Assembly: GCF_029633865.1 (NCBI RefSeq)
Contig: NC_079220.1
Location: 60,132,077-60,196,076, forward strand
Origin: Lampris incognitus
Lineage: Eukaryota > Chordata > Actinopteri > Lampriformes > Lampridae
Reading direction: 5' to 3'
Length of the DNA: 64,000 bases
This document shows, piece by piece, positions 1 through 12,708 of this stretch. Numbering within the stretch: position 1 is the stretch's first letter; each line of letters begins with the position of its first letter. A program made the position numbers and the translations under genes. The notes beneath the pieces are model-generated. The model had not been told where the DNA came from. It made no database searches and worked only from the letters and a program-made list of their open reading frames with translations.

Positions 1-101
1 AACCCTGGCCAAAAGATGTAGAAAGAGACCTCCATTAATTTTATCCAAAACTTTCATTTCGAGAAGCTCGGTACTTTCCATCAGAAATGCAATTTCCATC
101 A

Positions 102-782
102 AATTATGCAAACCTAATCCTAACCAAAAGATTCAGAAGACTACACTTTCAGCGGTCATTTCTGTCGTTCTTGGCTTGAAAAATGTTTCTAAGTGTGAGT
201 CCGCCACCCACGATGATGAGCTGCGGTGCTTCTTCCGGAGCATGAAGCAGGTACAGCGAAGTGATTTGATTACAAGCTCTGTGCTTTTGAGGCAGAGTGT
301 GCTCTGAGTGGTAAAAGAAAAAAATTGAGAAAGCCATCAATTACTTTTATTTTAAACCTAACTCTAAAAACATTAACCTGCAATAGCAGTGAATTTCAAT
401 TAAAAAAAAAAAATCACTTATGCTCCAAACACCATCAACAACTTTTCAAGTTTAAATCAGGATAAACGGTGGATAATCTCAAGCTGTGTGCTTTTGAGGC
501 AAGATGCATCCTCTGATTGGTAAAATGGAGAAATCTATCTATTTTATTGAAACATAACTCTAACAACAAACTGCCATAGCAGAGAACTTCAATTTAAAAA
601 AAAAAAAGGTTTATAATGCTCCAAACCTCACCAGCAATTTTTCAAGTTTAACACGGGATAAACTAATCAAAATACAGGACAGTGGCAGATCAGTTGTAAA
701 GAAGAAAAAATATCCAAATTGAACCCATCAATCTCTCCATAACTCTCATATTGGGGTATCGCTGAGCCAGTGCTTGGGCACT
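102..782 (+). repeat. B1 block, HOR-0
   Basis: Non-monomer sequence. Landmarks: GAAAAATGTTTCTAAGTGTG, GCCACCCACGATGATGAGC, TGAAGCAGGTACAG, an A-run, then TTTTCAAGTTTAA..CAGGATAAAC. A ~200-bp part is present twice in tandem (about 270-465 and 480-665): both halves run from CAAGCT.TGTGCTTTTGAGG through an A-run to TTTTTCAAGTTTAA. It is not followed by an inverted monomer, unlike B2-B5. Confidence 0.85.
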
Positions 783-2644
783 GTCCGCCTGAGCAGAAAC
801 ACTTGACACTAAACTCAAACACTGTCAACCGAAACATGTAGCAAGGACCATCCGTTGATTTATTTCCAAAACTTTTACTACGAGAAGCTTGGTTCTTTCC
901 TTCAGGAATGCAATTGGCGTGGTTAGCTTGGCTACTGCGAAGAGTTAGTCTCTATTGCTGTGGTATTCTCTGTGCGATTGTCTGCCTGAGCTGATAAAAC
1001 CCTTACACTAAGCGAAAGATATAGAAAGAGCTTTCAGTTAATTTTATCCAAGACTTTCACTGCGAGAAGCTTGGTACTTTCTGTCAGAAATGCCATTGCC
1101 GTGGTTACCTTGGCTACTGCGAAGAGTTAGTCTCGGTTGCTGTGGTATTCTCTGTGCGATTGTCTGCCTGAGCTGATAAAACCCTTAAACTAAGCGAAAC
1201 ATGGAAGGAGCCGTCCGTTAATTTTATCCAAGACTTTCACTCCGAGAAGCTTGGTACTTTCCATCAGAAATCCGATTGCCGTGGTTAGCCTGGCTACTGC
1301 GAAGAGTTAGTCTCTGTTGCTCTGAGATTGTTTGCCTGAGTAGATAAAACCCTTAACCAATCCCAAACCCTACGTCAACCAAAACATGAAGAAAGTCATC
1401 AGTTAATTTGATCCAAAATTGACTACGAGAATTCGGTACTTTATTTCAAAATTGTCATTTCTGTGTTTAGCTTGGCTACCGCGAAGTGGTAGTCTCTGTC
1501 GCTGTGGGATTGTCTGCCTGAGCAGGTAAAACACTGACCCTAACCCAACCCAAACATGTATGTAGAAAGAACCATCCGTTTATTTTACCCAAAACTATCG
1601 CTGCGACAAGCTCGCTGCTCTCCGTCAGAAATGCCATTGCCGTGGTTGGCTTGGCTACCACCAACACTGTCTGGTACTGTGGTACTTCTATGGGATTATC
1701 CGGCTGAGCAGATAAAACCCTTTCTCTTAAGTGAAACATGTAGAAAGAGTCATCTGTTAATTTCATCCGGAACTATCACTCCGAGAAGCTCGGTACTTTA
1801 CATCAGAAATGACTTTGTTGTGGTTAGTTTGGCTACTATGAAGAGTTAGACTCTGTTGCTGCGGTGTTCTCTGTTTGATTGTCTACCTGAGCTGATAAAA
1901 CACTTACCCTAAGCGAAACATGTAGAAGGAGCCGTCCATTAATTTTATCACAAGATTTTATTCTGAGCAGCTTGGTACATTCCATCTGAAATACCATTAC
2001 CGTGGTTAACTTGTCTATCGAAGTTATTCTCTGTTGCAGTGGTATTCTCTAAGATTTTCTGCTTTAGCAGGTGAAACCCTAACTCTATCCCAACCGAAAC
2101 ATCTAGAAAGAGCAATCCATTAATTTTATCTGAAACTATCACTCCATGTTCAGAAATGTTACTGCGAAGAGGTAGTCGCTGTTGATGTGGTATTGTCTGT
2201 TGTATTGTTTGCCTGAGCAGACAATACTCTTAGCCTAACTCATCCCTAAACGAAAGATGTAGAAAGGGCAATCTGTTAATTTTATCCAAACCTTTCAGTT
2301 GGAAAATCTCAGTATTTCCATCAGAAATGACTGTCATGGATAGCTTGGCTACTGCTAAGAGTTATTCTCTGTTGTCGTATTTTTTTGTGGGATTGTCTGA
2401 CTGAGCAGATAAGCCCTAACCCAAACCTTATCTCAAGTGAAACATGTAGAAAGCTCTCTTTGTTCATTTTATGCAAATCTTTTACTCTGAAAAGCTCAGT
2501 ACTTTCCATCAGAAATGCCATTGCCATGGTTAGCTTGGCTACTGCGACGAGTTGGTGTCTTCCTGTGGTATTCTCTGTAGGATTGTGTGCCAGAGCAGAT
2601 GAAACCCTTACCCTAACCCAAAGATATAGAGCCATCCGTTACGT

Positions 2645-3150
2645 TTAGCCAAACCTAATCCTATTTTCAGGGATAGGTTCTTTAGTTTTATCGTGAGAAA
2701 TGTTTTTCTAAAGTGAGTCCCGCCACCCACGACGATGAGCTGGGGTACTTCTTCCTGAGCGCTAAGCGGGTACAGAGACGTGGTCTGAATGGTAAAAAGG
2801 AAAAAAGTGCAGAAAATCATCAATTTGATCTAAACCTTAGTCTTAACTCTTAAAACATTAAATTGCAATTGCAGAAAAGTTCAATTAAAAAAAAAAACAC
2901 TTGCATTGTTTCAAACCCCACCAACAACTTTTCAAGTTTAAAACGGGATAAAGTAATCAAGATATAAGACAAAGGGAGATCAGTTATAACGAATAAACAC
3001 CCAATTTGCTCCTAGACTTAACCAATCTATCCATATCCCTAATCCTGGGTGTATTTTTAATCCAGCACTTGGGCATTGGCAGAGGTGCTCAGTTGACATG
3101 TGTTGGCTCTGGCATTCAATCCTAACCATAAAGTTAACCTAGTATTTTCA
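2645..3150 (+). repeat. B2 block, HOR-0 (about 85 bp shorter than in other copies)
   Basis: Starts after GAGCCATCCGTTACGTTTAG and ends near AGTTAACCTAGTATTTTC. The part holding GTCACAAGCTC through GGGGCATGTTC, present in the HOR-1 copy, is absent at the junction near 2,785. Confidence 0.85.
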
Positions 3151-3425
3151 ATCTGAAATGCTGTTGCTGTGGTTAGCTTGGCTACTGCCAAGAGTTGGTC
3201 TCTGTTGCTGAGGGGTTTTCTGTGGGATTTGCTGCCTGAGCAGATAAAACCTTTACCCTAATACAAACCCAACCCAAACGTGTTGAAAGAGCCGTCTGTT
3301 AGTTTTATCCAAATCTTGCATACCGAGAAGCTCTGTACTTTCCATCAGAAATGCTATTGTTGGCTTGGCAACCTCCAAGACAGTCTCTGTTGCTATGGTA
3401 TTATTTGTGGGATTAATTCTTAGCA

Positions 3426-3583
3426 GGAGCCAAGCTAACCACGGCAATGGTATTTCTGGTGGAATATTCTGAGTGTTTCGGAGCGTTTGGTTCAGATATA
3501 ATTAGCGGCTGGCTCTTTCTACATGTTTTTGTAAGGGTTGGGATAGGTTTAGTATAAGGGTTTTATCTGCTTAGGCAGACAGT
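3426..3583 (-). repeat. Inverted satellite monomer, HOR-0, after B2
   Basis: Reads GCCAAGCTAACCACGGCAAT, then GGCTCTTTCTACATG, then GGGTTTTATCTGCTTAGGCA: the reverse complement of the monomer. It lies between direct monomers. Confidence 0.9.
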
Positions 3584-6035
3584 CTCTATTGCTGTTGTAT
3601 TTCTGCGGGATTGTCTGCCTGAACAGATAAAACCCTTACCATAAGTGAAACATTTAGAAAGAGCCGTCCATTAATGTTATCCAAAACTGTCACTCCGAGA
3701 AGCTTGGTACTTTCCATCAGGAATGCCATTGCCGTAGTAAGCTTGGGTATGACAAAGAGTTAGTCTCTGTTGCTGTGGTGTTCTCTGTGTGATTGACTGC
3801 CTGAGCTGATAAAACCCTTTACTAACTGAAATATGTTGAGAGAGCCGTTCAGTAATTTTATTCAAAATTTTTACTACGAGTACCTCTAATTTCCATCCTA
3901 AATGCCATTGCTGTGGTTAGCTTGGCTACAATGAAGAGTTAGTCTCTGTTGCTATGGTATTCTCTGTGCGATTATCTGCTTAAACAGGTAACACACTTAC
4001 CCTAACCCAACCAAAACATCTAAGAGCCATCCGTTAATTTTGTCCAAAACTTTCACTCCAAGATGCTCGGTTTTTCCTTCAAAAATGCCATTGCCATGGT
4101 TACCTTGGCTACCACGAAGAGTTAAGTCTCTGTCGCTGTTCTATTTCTGAGGGATTGTCCGCCTAAACAGATAAACCCATTACTCTAAGCGAAACATATA
4201 GAAAGCACTCCGTTTATTTCATCCAAAATTTTTAGTCGAAGGTCGGTTCTTTCCTTCAGAAATGCCATTGCGGTGGTTAGCTTCGCTACTGCGAAGAGTT
4301 GGTCTCTGTTGCTGTGGTATTCTCTGTGCGATTGTCTGCCTGAGCAGATAATGCCCTTACAACTAAGCGAAATGTATAGAAAAAGCCGTCCGGTAATTTT
4401 ATCCAAAACTTTTGCTACGAGTAGCTTGGTACTTTCCATCAGAAATTCCATTTTCGTAGTTAAAATGGCTACAATGAAGAGTTAGTCTCTGTTGCTGTTG
4501 TATTTCTGCGATTGTCTGCTTACACAGGTAACATACTTGCCCTAACCCAACCAAAACATGTAGGAAGAGCCGTCCGTTAATTTTATGCAAAACATTCAGT
4601 CCAAGAAGCTCGGTTCTTTGCTTCAGAAATTCCATTGCCGTGGTTAGCTTGGCTACCACGAAGAGTTGGTCTCTGTTGCTGTTGTATTTCTGAGGGATTG
4701 TCCGCCTAAATGGATAAAACGCTTACACTAAGCGAAATATGTAAAAACGCCGGGCATTAATTTTACCCAAATCTTTCCCTCCAAAAAGCTTGGTACTTTC
4801 CATCAGAAATGCCATTGCTGTGGTTAGCTTGGCTACCACGAAGAGAGTTAGTCTCTGTTGTTGTTGTATTTCTGTGGGTTTGTCCGCCTGAACAGATAAA
4901 ACCCTTACCGTAAGTGAAACATGTAGAAAGAGCCGTCCATTAATTTTATCCAAAACTTAGACTCTGAGAAGCTTGGTACTTTCCATCAGTAATGCCATTG
5001 CTGTGTTGAGCTTGGCAACTACGAAGAGTTAGTCTCTGTTGCTGTGGTGTTCTCTGTGTAATTGTCTGCCTGAGCTGATATAACCCTTACACTAAGCGAA
5101 ATATGTGGAAAGAACTGTCCAGTAATTTTATCCAAAACTTTCACTCCGAGAATCTTGGTACCTTCCCTCAGTAATGACATTGCCTTGGTTTGCTTCGCTA
5201 CCATGAAGAGTTAGTCTCTGTTTCTATTGTGTTTCTGCGGGATTGTCCGACTGAATAGATAAAACCCTTACTATAAGTGAAATATGTAGAATAGCCTTTC
5301 ATTAATTGTATCCAAAACTTTCACTGCAAGAAACTTGGTACGTTCCATCAGGAATGCCATTGCTGTAGTTAGCTTGGCTACTACGAAGAGTTGGTCTCTG
5401 TTGCTGTGGTGTTCTCTGTGTGATTGACTGCCTGAGCTGATAAAACGCTAAGCGAAACATGGAGAAAGAGCCATCCGTTTATTTTACCCAAAACTATTGC
5501 TGCGAGAAGCTTGCTACTCTCCATCAGAAATGCCATTGCCATGGTTGACTTGGCTACCAGCAAGACTGTCTGTTGCTGTGGTATTTCTTTGGGATTATCT
5601 GGCTGAGCAGATAAAACCCTTACTCTTACGTGAAACATGTAGAAAGAGTCGTCTGTTAATTTCATCCGGAACTATCACTCCGAGAAGCTCGGTACTTTCC
5701 ATCAGACATGACTTTGCTGTGGTTTGGCTACTATGAAGAGTTTGTCTCTGTTGGTGTGGTATTTTCTTTGGGATTGTGTGGCTGAGCAGATAAAACCCTT
5801 AACCTAACCCAAATCCTACCTCAAGCGAAATATGTAGAAAGCACTGTCCGTTAATTTTATGCAAAGCTTTTACTCTGAGAAGCTCTCTACTTTCCATCAG
5901 AAATACCATTGCTGTGGTTGGCTTGGCTACTGCGACGAGTTGGTCTCTATTGCTGTGGTATTGTCTGCCAGAGCAGATAAAACTCTTACCCCAACGGTAA
6001 CCGAAAGATATGGAGCCATCCATTGAGTTTATCAA

Positions 6036-6645
6036 AATCTAATACTAAGTTCGGGGATAATTTCTTTAGTTTTTATCTTGAGAAATGTTTTTCTAAAGTG
6101 CGAGTCCCGCCACCCACCATGATGAGCTGGGGTGCTTCTTCCTGAGCGCTAAGCGGGTACAGAGAAGTTGTTTAATCACAAGCTCTGTGCTTTAGATGAC
6201 GTTCAATGTTCCTTTTATGGGAGCATCAAGAGAAGGGGCATGTTCTGAGTGGTAAAAAGGAAAAAAAGTGCAGAAATTCATCAATTTGATCTAACCCTAA
6301 ACCTTACTCTTAACTCTTAAAACATTAAATTGTAATTGCAGAAAAGTTCAATTTGAAAAAAAAACAAAACAAACAAACGACAAACACTTGTATTGTTCCA
6401 AACCCCACCAACAACCTTTCAAGTTTAAAACGGGATAAAGTAATCAAGATATAAGACTGGGAGATCAGTTGTAATGAATAAACACCCAAATTGCCCCCAG
6501 ACTTAACCAATCAAACTCTATCCATATCCCTAACCCGAATCCTGGGGGTATTTCTAATCCAGCACTTGGGCATTGGCGGAGGTGCTCAGTTGACATGTGT
6601 TGGCTCTGGCATTCAATCCTAACCATAAAGTTAACCTAGTATGTT
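6036..6645 (+). repeat. B3 block, HOR-0
   Basis: Full ~610-bp B block: GGGGATAATTTCTTTAG, GAGAAATGTTTTTCTAAAGT, CCCGCCACCCACCATGATGA, an A-run followed by CAAAACAAACAAACGAC, TTTAAAACGGGATAAAG, GGGCATTGGCGGAGGTGCTC and TGTTGGCTCTGGCATTC. Here it already carries several bases typical of B4, so it is a mosaic. Confidence 0.85.
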
Positions 6646-6927
6646 CAGTGTGAAATGCCGGAGCCGTGGTTAGCTTGGCTACCGCGAAGAGTTGGTCTCT
6701 TGCTGTGGGGTTTTCTGTGGGATTTGCTGCCTGAGCAGGTAGAACCTCTACCCTAATACAAACCCCAACCCAAACGTGTTGAAAGAGCCGTCTGTTAATT
6801 GTATCCAAATTTTGCATACCGAGAAGCTCTGTACTTCGCATCAGAAATGCCACTGCAGTGATTAGTTTGGCAACCGCCAAGACGGTCTCTGTTGCTATGG
6901 TATTATTTGTGGGATTAATTCTTAGCA

Positions 6928-7083
6928 GGAGCCAAGCTAACCACGGCAATGGTATTTCTGGTGGAAGATACGGAGTGTTTCGGAGCTTGTGGTTCGGATA
7001 TAATTGGCGGCTGGCTCTTTCTACATGTTTTTGTAAGGGTTGGGATAGGTTTAGTATAAGGGTTTTATCTGCTTAGGCAGACA
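6928..7083 (-). repeat. Inverted satellite monomer, HOR-0, after B3
   Basis: Reverse complement of a monomer starting ~890 bp after the B block start. Its end forms a long hairpin with the next direct monomer (7,059-7,138). Confidence 0.9.
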
Positions 7084-7138
7084 GTCTCTGTTGCTGTTGT
7101 ATTTCTGCGGGATTGTCCGCCTGAACAGATAAAACCCT
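7059..7138. repeat. Hairpin at the junction of an inverted and a direct monomer
   Basis: AGGGTTTTATCTGCTTAGGC on the left pairs with GCCTGAACAGATAAAACCCT on the right with two mismatches, leaving a loop of roughly 35-40 bases. The same structure recurs at the right end of the other inverted monomers after B2, B3 and B4, for example 20,659-20,738, and in weaker form after B5. Confidence 0.82.
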
Positions 7139-8766
7139 TACCATAAGTGAAACATGTAGAAAGACGCGTCCATTAATGTTAACCAAAACTTTCACTCCGA
7201 GAAGCTTGGTACTTTCCATCAGGAATGCCATTGCCGTAGTTAGCTTGGCTACTACAAAGAGTTTTTCTCTGTTGCTGTGGTATGTTCTGTGCAATTGACT
7301 GCCTGAGCTGATAAAACCCTTACAATTAAGCGAAATATGTAGACGGAGTCGTCCATTAATTTCATCCAAAACTATTACTCCATGGCTACTGCGAAGAGTT
7401 TGACTTTGTTGCTCTGGTATTCTCTGTGTGATTGTTTGGCTGATAAAACCCTTACAACTAAGCGAAAAATGTAGAAAGAGCCGTCCATTAATTTTATCTA
7501 AAACGTATACTCTGAGAGGTTTGGTACTTTCCATCAGAAATGCCATTGCCGTGGTTAGCTTGGCTACCACGAAGAGAGTTAGTCTCTGTTGTTGTTGTAT
7601 TTCTGTGGGTTTGTCCGCCTGAACAGATAAAACCCTTACCGTAAGTGAAACATGTAGAAAGAGCCGTCCATTAATTTTATCCAAAACTTAGACTCTGAGA
7701 AGCTTGGTACTTTCCATCAGTAATGCCATTGCTGTGTTGAGCTTGGCAACTACGAAGAGTTAGTCTCTGTTGCTGTGGTGTTCTCTGTGTAATTGTCTGC
7801 CTGAGCTGATATAACCCTTACACTAAGCGAAATATGTGGAAAGAACTGTCCAGTAATTTTATCCAAAACTTTCACTCCGAGAATCTTGGTACCTTCCCTC
7901 AGTAATGACATTGCCTTGGTTTGCTTCGCTACCATGAAGAGTTAGTCTCTGTTTCTATTGTGTTTCTGCGGGATTGTCCGACTGAATAGATAAAACCCTT
8001 ACTATAAGTGAAATATGTAGAATAGCCTTTCATTAATTGTATCCAAAACTTTCACTGCAAGAAACTTGGTACGTTCCATCAGGAATGCCATTGCCGTAGT
8101 TAGCTTGGCTACTACGAAGAGTTGGTCTCTGTTGCTGTGGTGTTCTCTGTGTGATTGACTGCCTGAGCTGATAAAACGCTAAGCGAAACATGTAGAAAGA
8201 GCCATCCGTTTATTTTACCCAAAACTATTGCTGCGAGAAGCTTGCTACTCTCCATCAGAAATGCCATTGCCATGGTTGACTTGGCTACCAGCAAGACTGT
8301 CTGTTGCTGTGGTATTTCTTTGGGATTATCTGGCTGAGCAGATAAAACCCTTACTCTTACGTGAAACATGTAGAAAGAGTCGTCTGTTAATTTCATCCGG
8401 AACTATCACTCCGAGAAGCTCGGTACTTTCCATCAGACATGACTTTGCTGTGGTTTGGCTACTATGAAGAGTTTGTCTCTGTTGGTGTGGTATTTTCTTT
8501 GGGATTGTGTGGCTGAGCAGATAAAACCCTTAACCTAACCCAAATCCTACCTCAAGCGAAATATGTAGAAAGCACTGTCCGTTAATTTTATGCAAAGCTT
8601 TTACTCTGAGAAGCTCTCTACTTTCCATCAGAAATACCATTGCTGTGGTTGGCTTGGCTACTGCGACGAGTTGGTCTCTATTGCTGTGGTATTGTCTGCC
8701 AGAGCAGATAAAACTCTTACCCCAACCGTAACCGAAAGATATGGAGCCATCCATTGAGTTTATCAA

Positions 8767-9376
8767 AATCTAATACTAAGTTCGGGGATAATTTCTTTAG
8801 TTTTTATCTTGAGAAATGTTTTTCTAAAGTGCGAGTCCCGCCACCCACCATGATGAGCTGGGGTGCTTCTTCCTGAGCGCTAAGCGGGTACAGAGAAGTT
8901 GTTTAATCACAAGCTCTGTGCTTTAGATGACGTTCAATGTTCCTTTTATGGGAGCATCAAGAGAAGGGGCATGTTCTGAGTGGTAAAAAGGAAAAAAAGT
9001 GCAGAAATTCATCAATTTGATCTAACCCTAAACCTTACTCTTAACTCTTAAAACATTAAATTGTAATTGCAGAAAAGTTCAATTTGAAAAAAAAACAAAA
9101 CAAACAAACGACAAACACTTGTATTGTTCCAAACCCCACCAACAACCTTTCAAGTTTAAAACGGGATAAAGTAATCAAGATATAAGACTGGGAGATCAGT
9201 TGTAATGAATAAACACCCAAATTGCCCCCAGACTTAACCAATCAAACTCTATCCATATCCCTAACCCGAATCCTGGGGGTATTTCTAATCCAGCACTTGG
9301 GCATTGGCGGAGGTGCTCAGTTGACATGTGTTGGCTCTGGCATTCAATCCTAACCATAAAGTTAACCTAGTATGTT
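8767..9376 (+). repeat. B4 block, HOR-0
   Basis: Essentially the same sequence as the B3 block 2,731 bp to the left, as part of the HOR-0 duplication. Confidence 0.85.
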
Positions 9377-9658
9377 CAGTGTGAAATGCCGGAGCCGTGG
9401 TTAGCTTGGCTACCGCGAAGAGTTGGTCTCTTGCTGTGGGGTTTTCTGTGGGATTTGCTGCCTGAGCAGGTAGAACCTCTACCCTAATACAAACCCCAAC
9501 CCAAACGTGTTGAAAGAGCCGTCTGTTAATTGTATCCAAATTTTGCATACCGAGAAGCTCTGTACTTCGCATCAGAAATGCCACTGCAGTGATTAGTTTG
9601 GCAACCGCCAAGACGGTCTCTGTTGCTATGGTATTATTTGTGGGATTAATTCTTAGCA

Positions 9659-9813
9659 GGAGCCAAGCTAACCACGGCAATGGTATTTCTGGTGGAAGAT
9701 ACGGAGTGTTTCGGAGCTTGTGGTTCGGATATAATTGGCGGCTGGCTCTTTCTACATGTTTTTGTAAGGGTTGGGATAGGTTTAGTATAAGGGTTTTATC
9801 TGCTTAGGCAGAC
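9659..9813 (-). repeat. Inverted satellite monomer, HOR-0, after B4
   Basis: Copy of the inverted monomer at 6,928 within the 2,731-bp duplication. Confidence 0.9.
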
Positions 9814-11671
9814 ACTCTGTTGCTGTTGTATTTCTGCGGGATTGTCCGCCTGAACAGATAAAACCCTTACCATAAGTGAAACATGTAGAAAGACGCGTCC
9901 ATTAATGTTAACCAAAACTTTCACTCCGAGAAGCTTGGTACTTTCCATCAGGAATGCCATTGCCGTAGTTAGCTTGGCTACTACAAAGAGTTTTTCTCTG
10001 TTGCTGTGGTATGTTCTGTGCAATTGACTGCCTGAGCTGATAAAACCCTTACAATTAAGCGAAATATGTAGACGGAGTCGTCCATTAATTTCATCCAAAA
10101 CTATTACTCCATGGCTACTGCGAAGAGTTTGACTTTGTTGCTCTGGTATTCTCTGTGTGATTGTTTGGCTGATAAAACCCTTACAACTAAGCGAAAAATG
10201 TAGAAAGAGCCGTCCATTAATTTTATCTAAAACGTATACTCTGAGAGGTTTGGTACTTTCCATCAGAAATGCCATTGCCGTGGTTAGCTTGGCTACCACG
10301 AAGAGTTGGTCTCTGTTGCTATTGTAATATCTGCGGGATTGTCCGCCTGAACAGATAAAATCCTTACTATAAATGAAACATTTAGAAAGAGCCGTCCATT
10401 AATGTTATCCAAAACTTTCACTCCGAGAAGCTTGGTAATTTCCATCAGTAATGCCATTTGCTGTAGTTAGCTTGGCTACTACGAAGAGTTAGTCTCTGTT
10501 GCTGTGGTATTCTCTGTGCGATTGTCTGCCTGAGTTGATAAAACCCTTACGCTAAGTGAAACATGTAGAAACAGCCTCCGTGACATTTTTTTCCGAAACT
10601 GTCAATCAGAAAGTCGGTACTTGAGAAGAGCAGTGCCATTGCTGTATTTAGCTTGGTTACGATGAAGTTAGTCTCTGTTGCTGTGGGATTGTCTGCCTGA
10701 GCAGGTAAAACACTTATGCTAACTAAAACGAAACGTTGTAGAAAGAGCTTGCGTCAGTAAGATCCAAAACTGTCACTCCGAGAAGCTGGGTACTTTCCAT
10801 CAGAAATGCCATTGCCGTGGCGAGCTTTGCTACTGCGAAGGGTTAGTCTCTGTTGCTGTGAGATAGTTTTCATGAGCTGATAAAACCCTCAACCAAAACA
10901 TGAAGAAAGTCAGTTAGTTTGATCTAAAATTTCGAGTACGAATAAGTCGGTACTTAATTTCTGAATTTTCCTTGCTGTGTTTAGCTTGGCTACCGTGAAG
11001 TGTTAGTCTTTGTTGCTTTGATATTCTGTGTGGGATTGTCTGCCTGAGCAGGTAAAACAATTACCCTAAACCAACCGAAACGTAGAAAGAGCCATCCGTT
11101 TATTTTACCCAAAACTATCGCTGCGAGAAGCTTGCTACTCTCCATCAGAAATGCCATTGCCATGGTTGGCTTGGCTACCACCAAGACTGTCTGTTGCTGT
11201 GGTATTTCTTTGGGATTATCTCGCTGAGCAGATAAAATCCTTACTCTTACGTGAAACATGTAGAAAGAGTCGTCTGTTAATTTCATCCGGAACTATCACT
11301 CCGAGAAGCTCGGTACTTTCCATCAGAAATGACTTTGCTGTGGTTAGTTAGGCTACTCTGAAGAGTTAGTCTCTGTTGGTGTGGTATTTTCTTTGGGTTT
11401 GTGTGGCTGAGCAGATAAAACCCTTAACCTAACCCAAATCCTACCTCAAGCAAACATGTAGAAAGCGCTGTCCGTTAATTTTATGCGAAACTTTTACTCT
11501 GAGAAGCTCTCTACTTTCCATCAGAAATACCATTGTCGTGGTTAGCTTGGCTCCTGCGACGAGTTGGTCTCTATTGCTGTGGTATTGTCTGTAGGATTGT
11601 CTGCCAGAGCATATAAAACTCTTACCCCAACCGTAACCGAAAGGTATAGAGCCATCCATTGAGTTTATCAA

Positions 11672-12256
11672 AACCCAACAGTAATTTCGGGGATAATTTC
11701 TTTAGTTTTTATCTTGAGAAATGTTTTTCTAAAGTGCGAGTCTCGCCACTCACCATGATGAGCCTGGGGTTCTTCTCCCTGACCGCGAAGCAGGTACAGA
11801 GCAGTGGTTTAATCACTCACTCTGGGCTTTTGGTGACCGTTCAGTGTTGCTTTTAAGGAGTTATCAAGAGGAAGGAGCCTGTTCGGTGTGGTAAAAAGGA
11901 GGGGCAAAATGTAGAAATTCATCAATTTTATCTAAACCTACCCCTAAAACTTAGTCCTAACCCTAAAAACATGACAATTGTAGAAGTGCAATTCAATAAA
12001 AGAAATCCACTTGTATTGCTGCAAACCCCACCAACAACTTTTCAAGTTTAAAACGGGATAAACTAATCAAGAGGGAAGACAATGGGGGATCAAGTGTAAA
12101 GAATAAACGACCTCCAAATAGATCCTATACTCAATCGATCAAACTCTCTCCAAATTCGTAACCCTAAACCTGGGGGTATCTGTAAGCCAGTATTTGGGCA
12201 TTGTTGAGGCGCCTGGTTGACATGTGTTGGCTCTGGCATTCAATTCTCTAACCCTT
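11672..12256 (+). repeat. B5 block, HOR-0
   Basis: Divergent B type: TCTCGCCACTCACCATGATG, GACCGCGAAGCAGGTACAG, TTTTGGTGACCGTTCAGTG, and a short mixed stretch (CAATAAAAGAAATCC) where the other blocks have a pure A-run. Confidence 0.85.
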
Positions 12257-12556
12257 ACCTTTCACTCGGAGAAGCCTAGTATTTCCCATCAAAAATGCCA
12301 TTGCCATGGTTGGCGTGGCTAACATGAAGAGTTAATCTCTGTTGCTGTGGGATTTTCTGGCTGAGCAGGTAAAACCTTTACCTTAACACAAACCCTACCC
12401 TTACGTGTTGAAAGAGCCGTATGTTGATTTTTATCCAAACCTTTCACACCGAGAAGCTCTGTACTTTCCATCAGAAATGCCATTGCAATGGTTAGCTTGG
12501 CAACCGCCAAGACAGTCTCTGTTGCTATGGTATTCTTTGTGGGATTAATTCTTAGC

Positions 12557-12708
12557 AGAAGTCAAGCTAACCACGGCAATGGTATTTGATGGAAAATAAT
12601 GTCACGGAGCTTAAGGTTTGGATATAATTAATGGATGGCTCTTTCTACATCTTTCTGTAAGGGTTGGGATAGGTTTAGTGTAAGAGTTTTATCTGCTCAG
12701 GCAGACAG
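12557..12708 (-). repeat. Inverted satellite monomer, HOR-0, after B5
   Basis: More divergent inverted monomer (GTCAAGCTAACCACGG.., ..TCTACATCTTTCTG..). It ends TTTTATCTGCTCAGGCAGAC, close to the HOR junction at 12,779. Confidence 0.88.

Larger units (their letters stand above)
4826..7556 (+). repeat. First copy of a 2,731-bp tandem duplication private to HOR-0
   Basis: The sequence from the monomer at 4,826 repeats from 7,557 with an offset of 2,731 bp, and of 2,729 bp after a 2-bp difference near 7,085/9,816. Both copies carry the same fused monomer (GTCCATTAATTTTATCCAAA followed by ACTTAGACTCTGAG, near 4,940 and 7,670) that marks the four-monomer loss, so the loss came before the duplication. 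Confidence 0.88.
7557..10287 (+). repeat. Second copy of the 2,731-bp duplication in HOR-0
   Basis: Nearly identical to 4,826-7,556. To the right it continues into the normal sequence that precedes the B5 segment (compare 10,300 with 24,044). The number of B blocks in HOR-0 is still five, so the duplication replaced or regenerated the normal B3-B4 pair and did not add a sixth. Confidence 0.85.

Noticed and set aside
57-73. TTTCGAGAAGCTCGGTA as a CENP-B box
   Set aside because: It matches the TTCG core but misses the central A and the last G of CGGG. It occurs only in one monomer per HOR and in most monomers even TTCG is absent.
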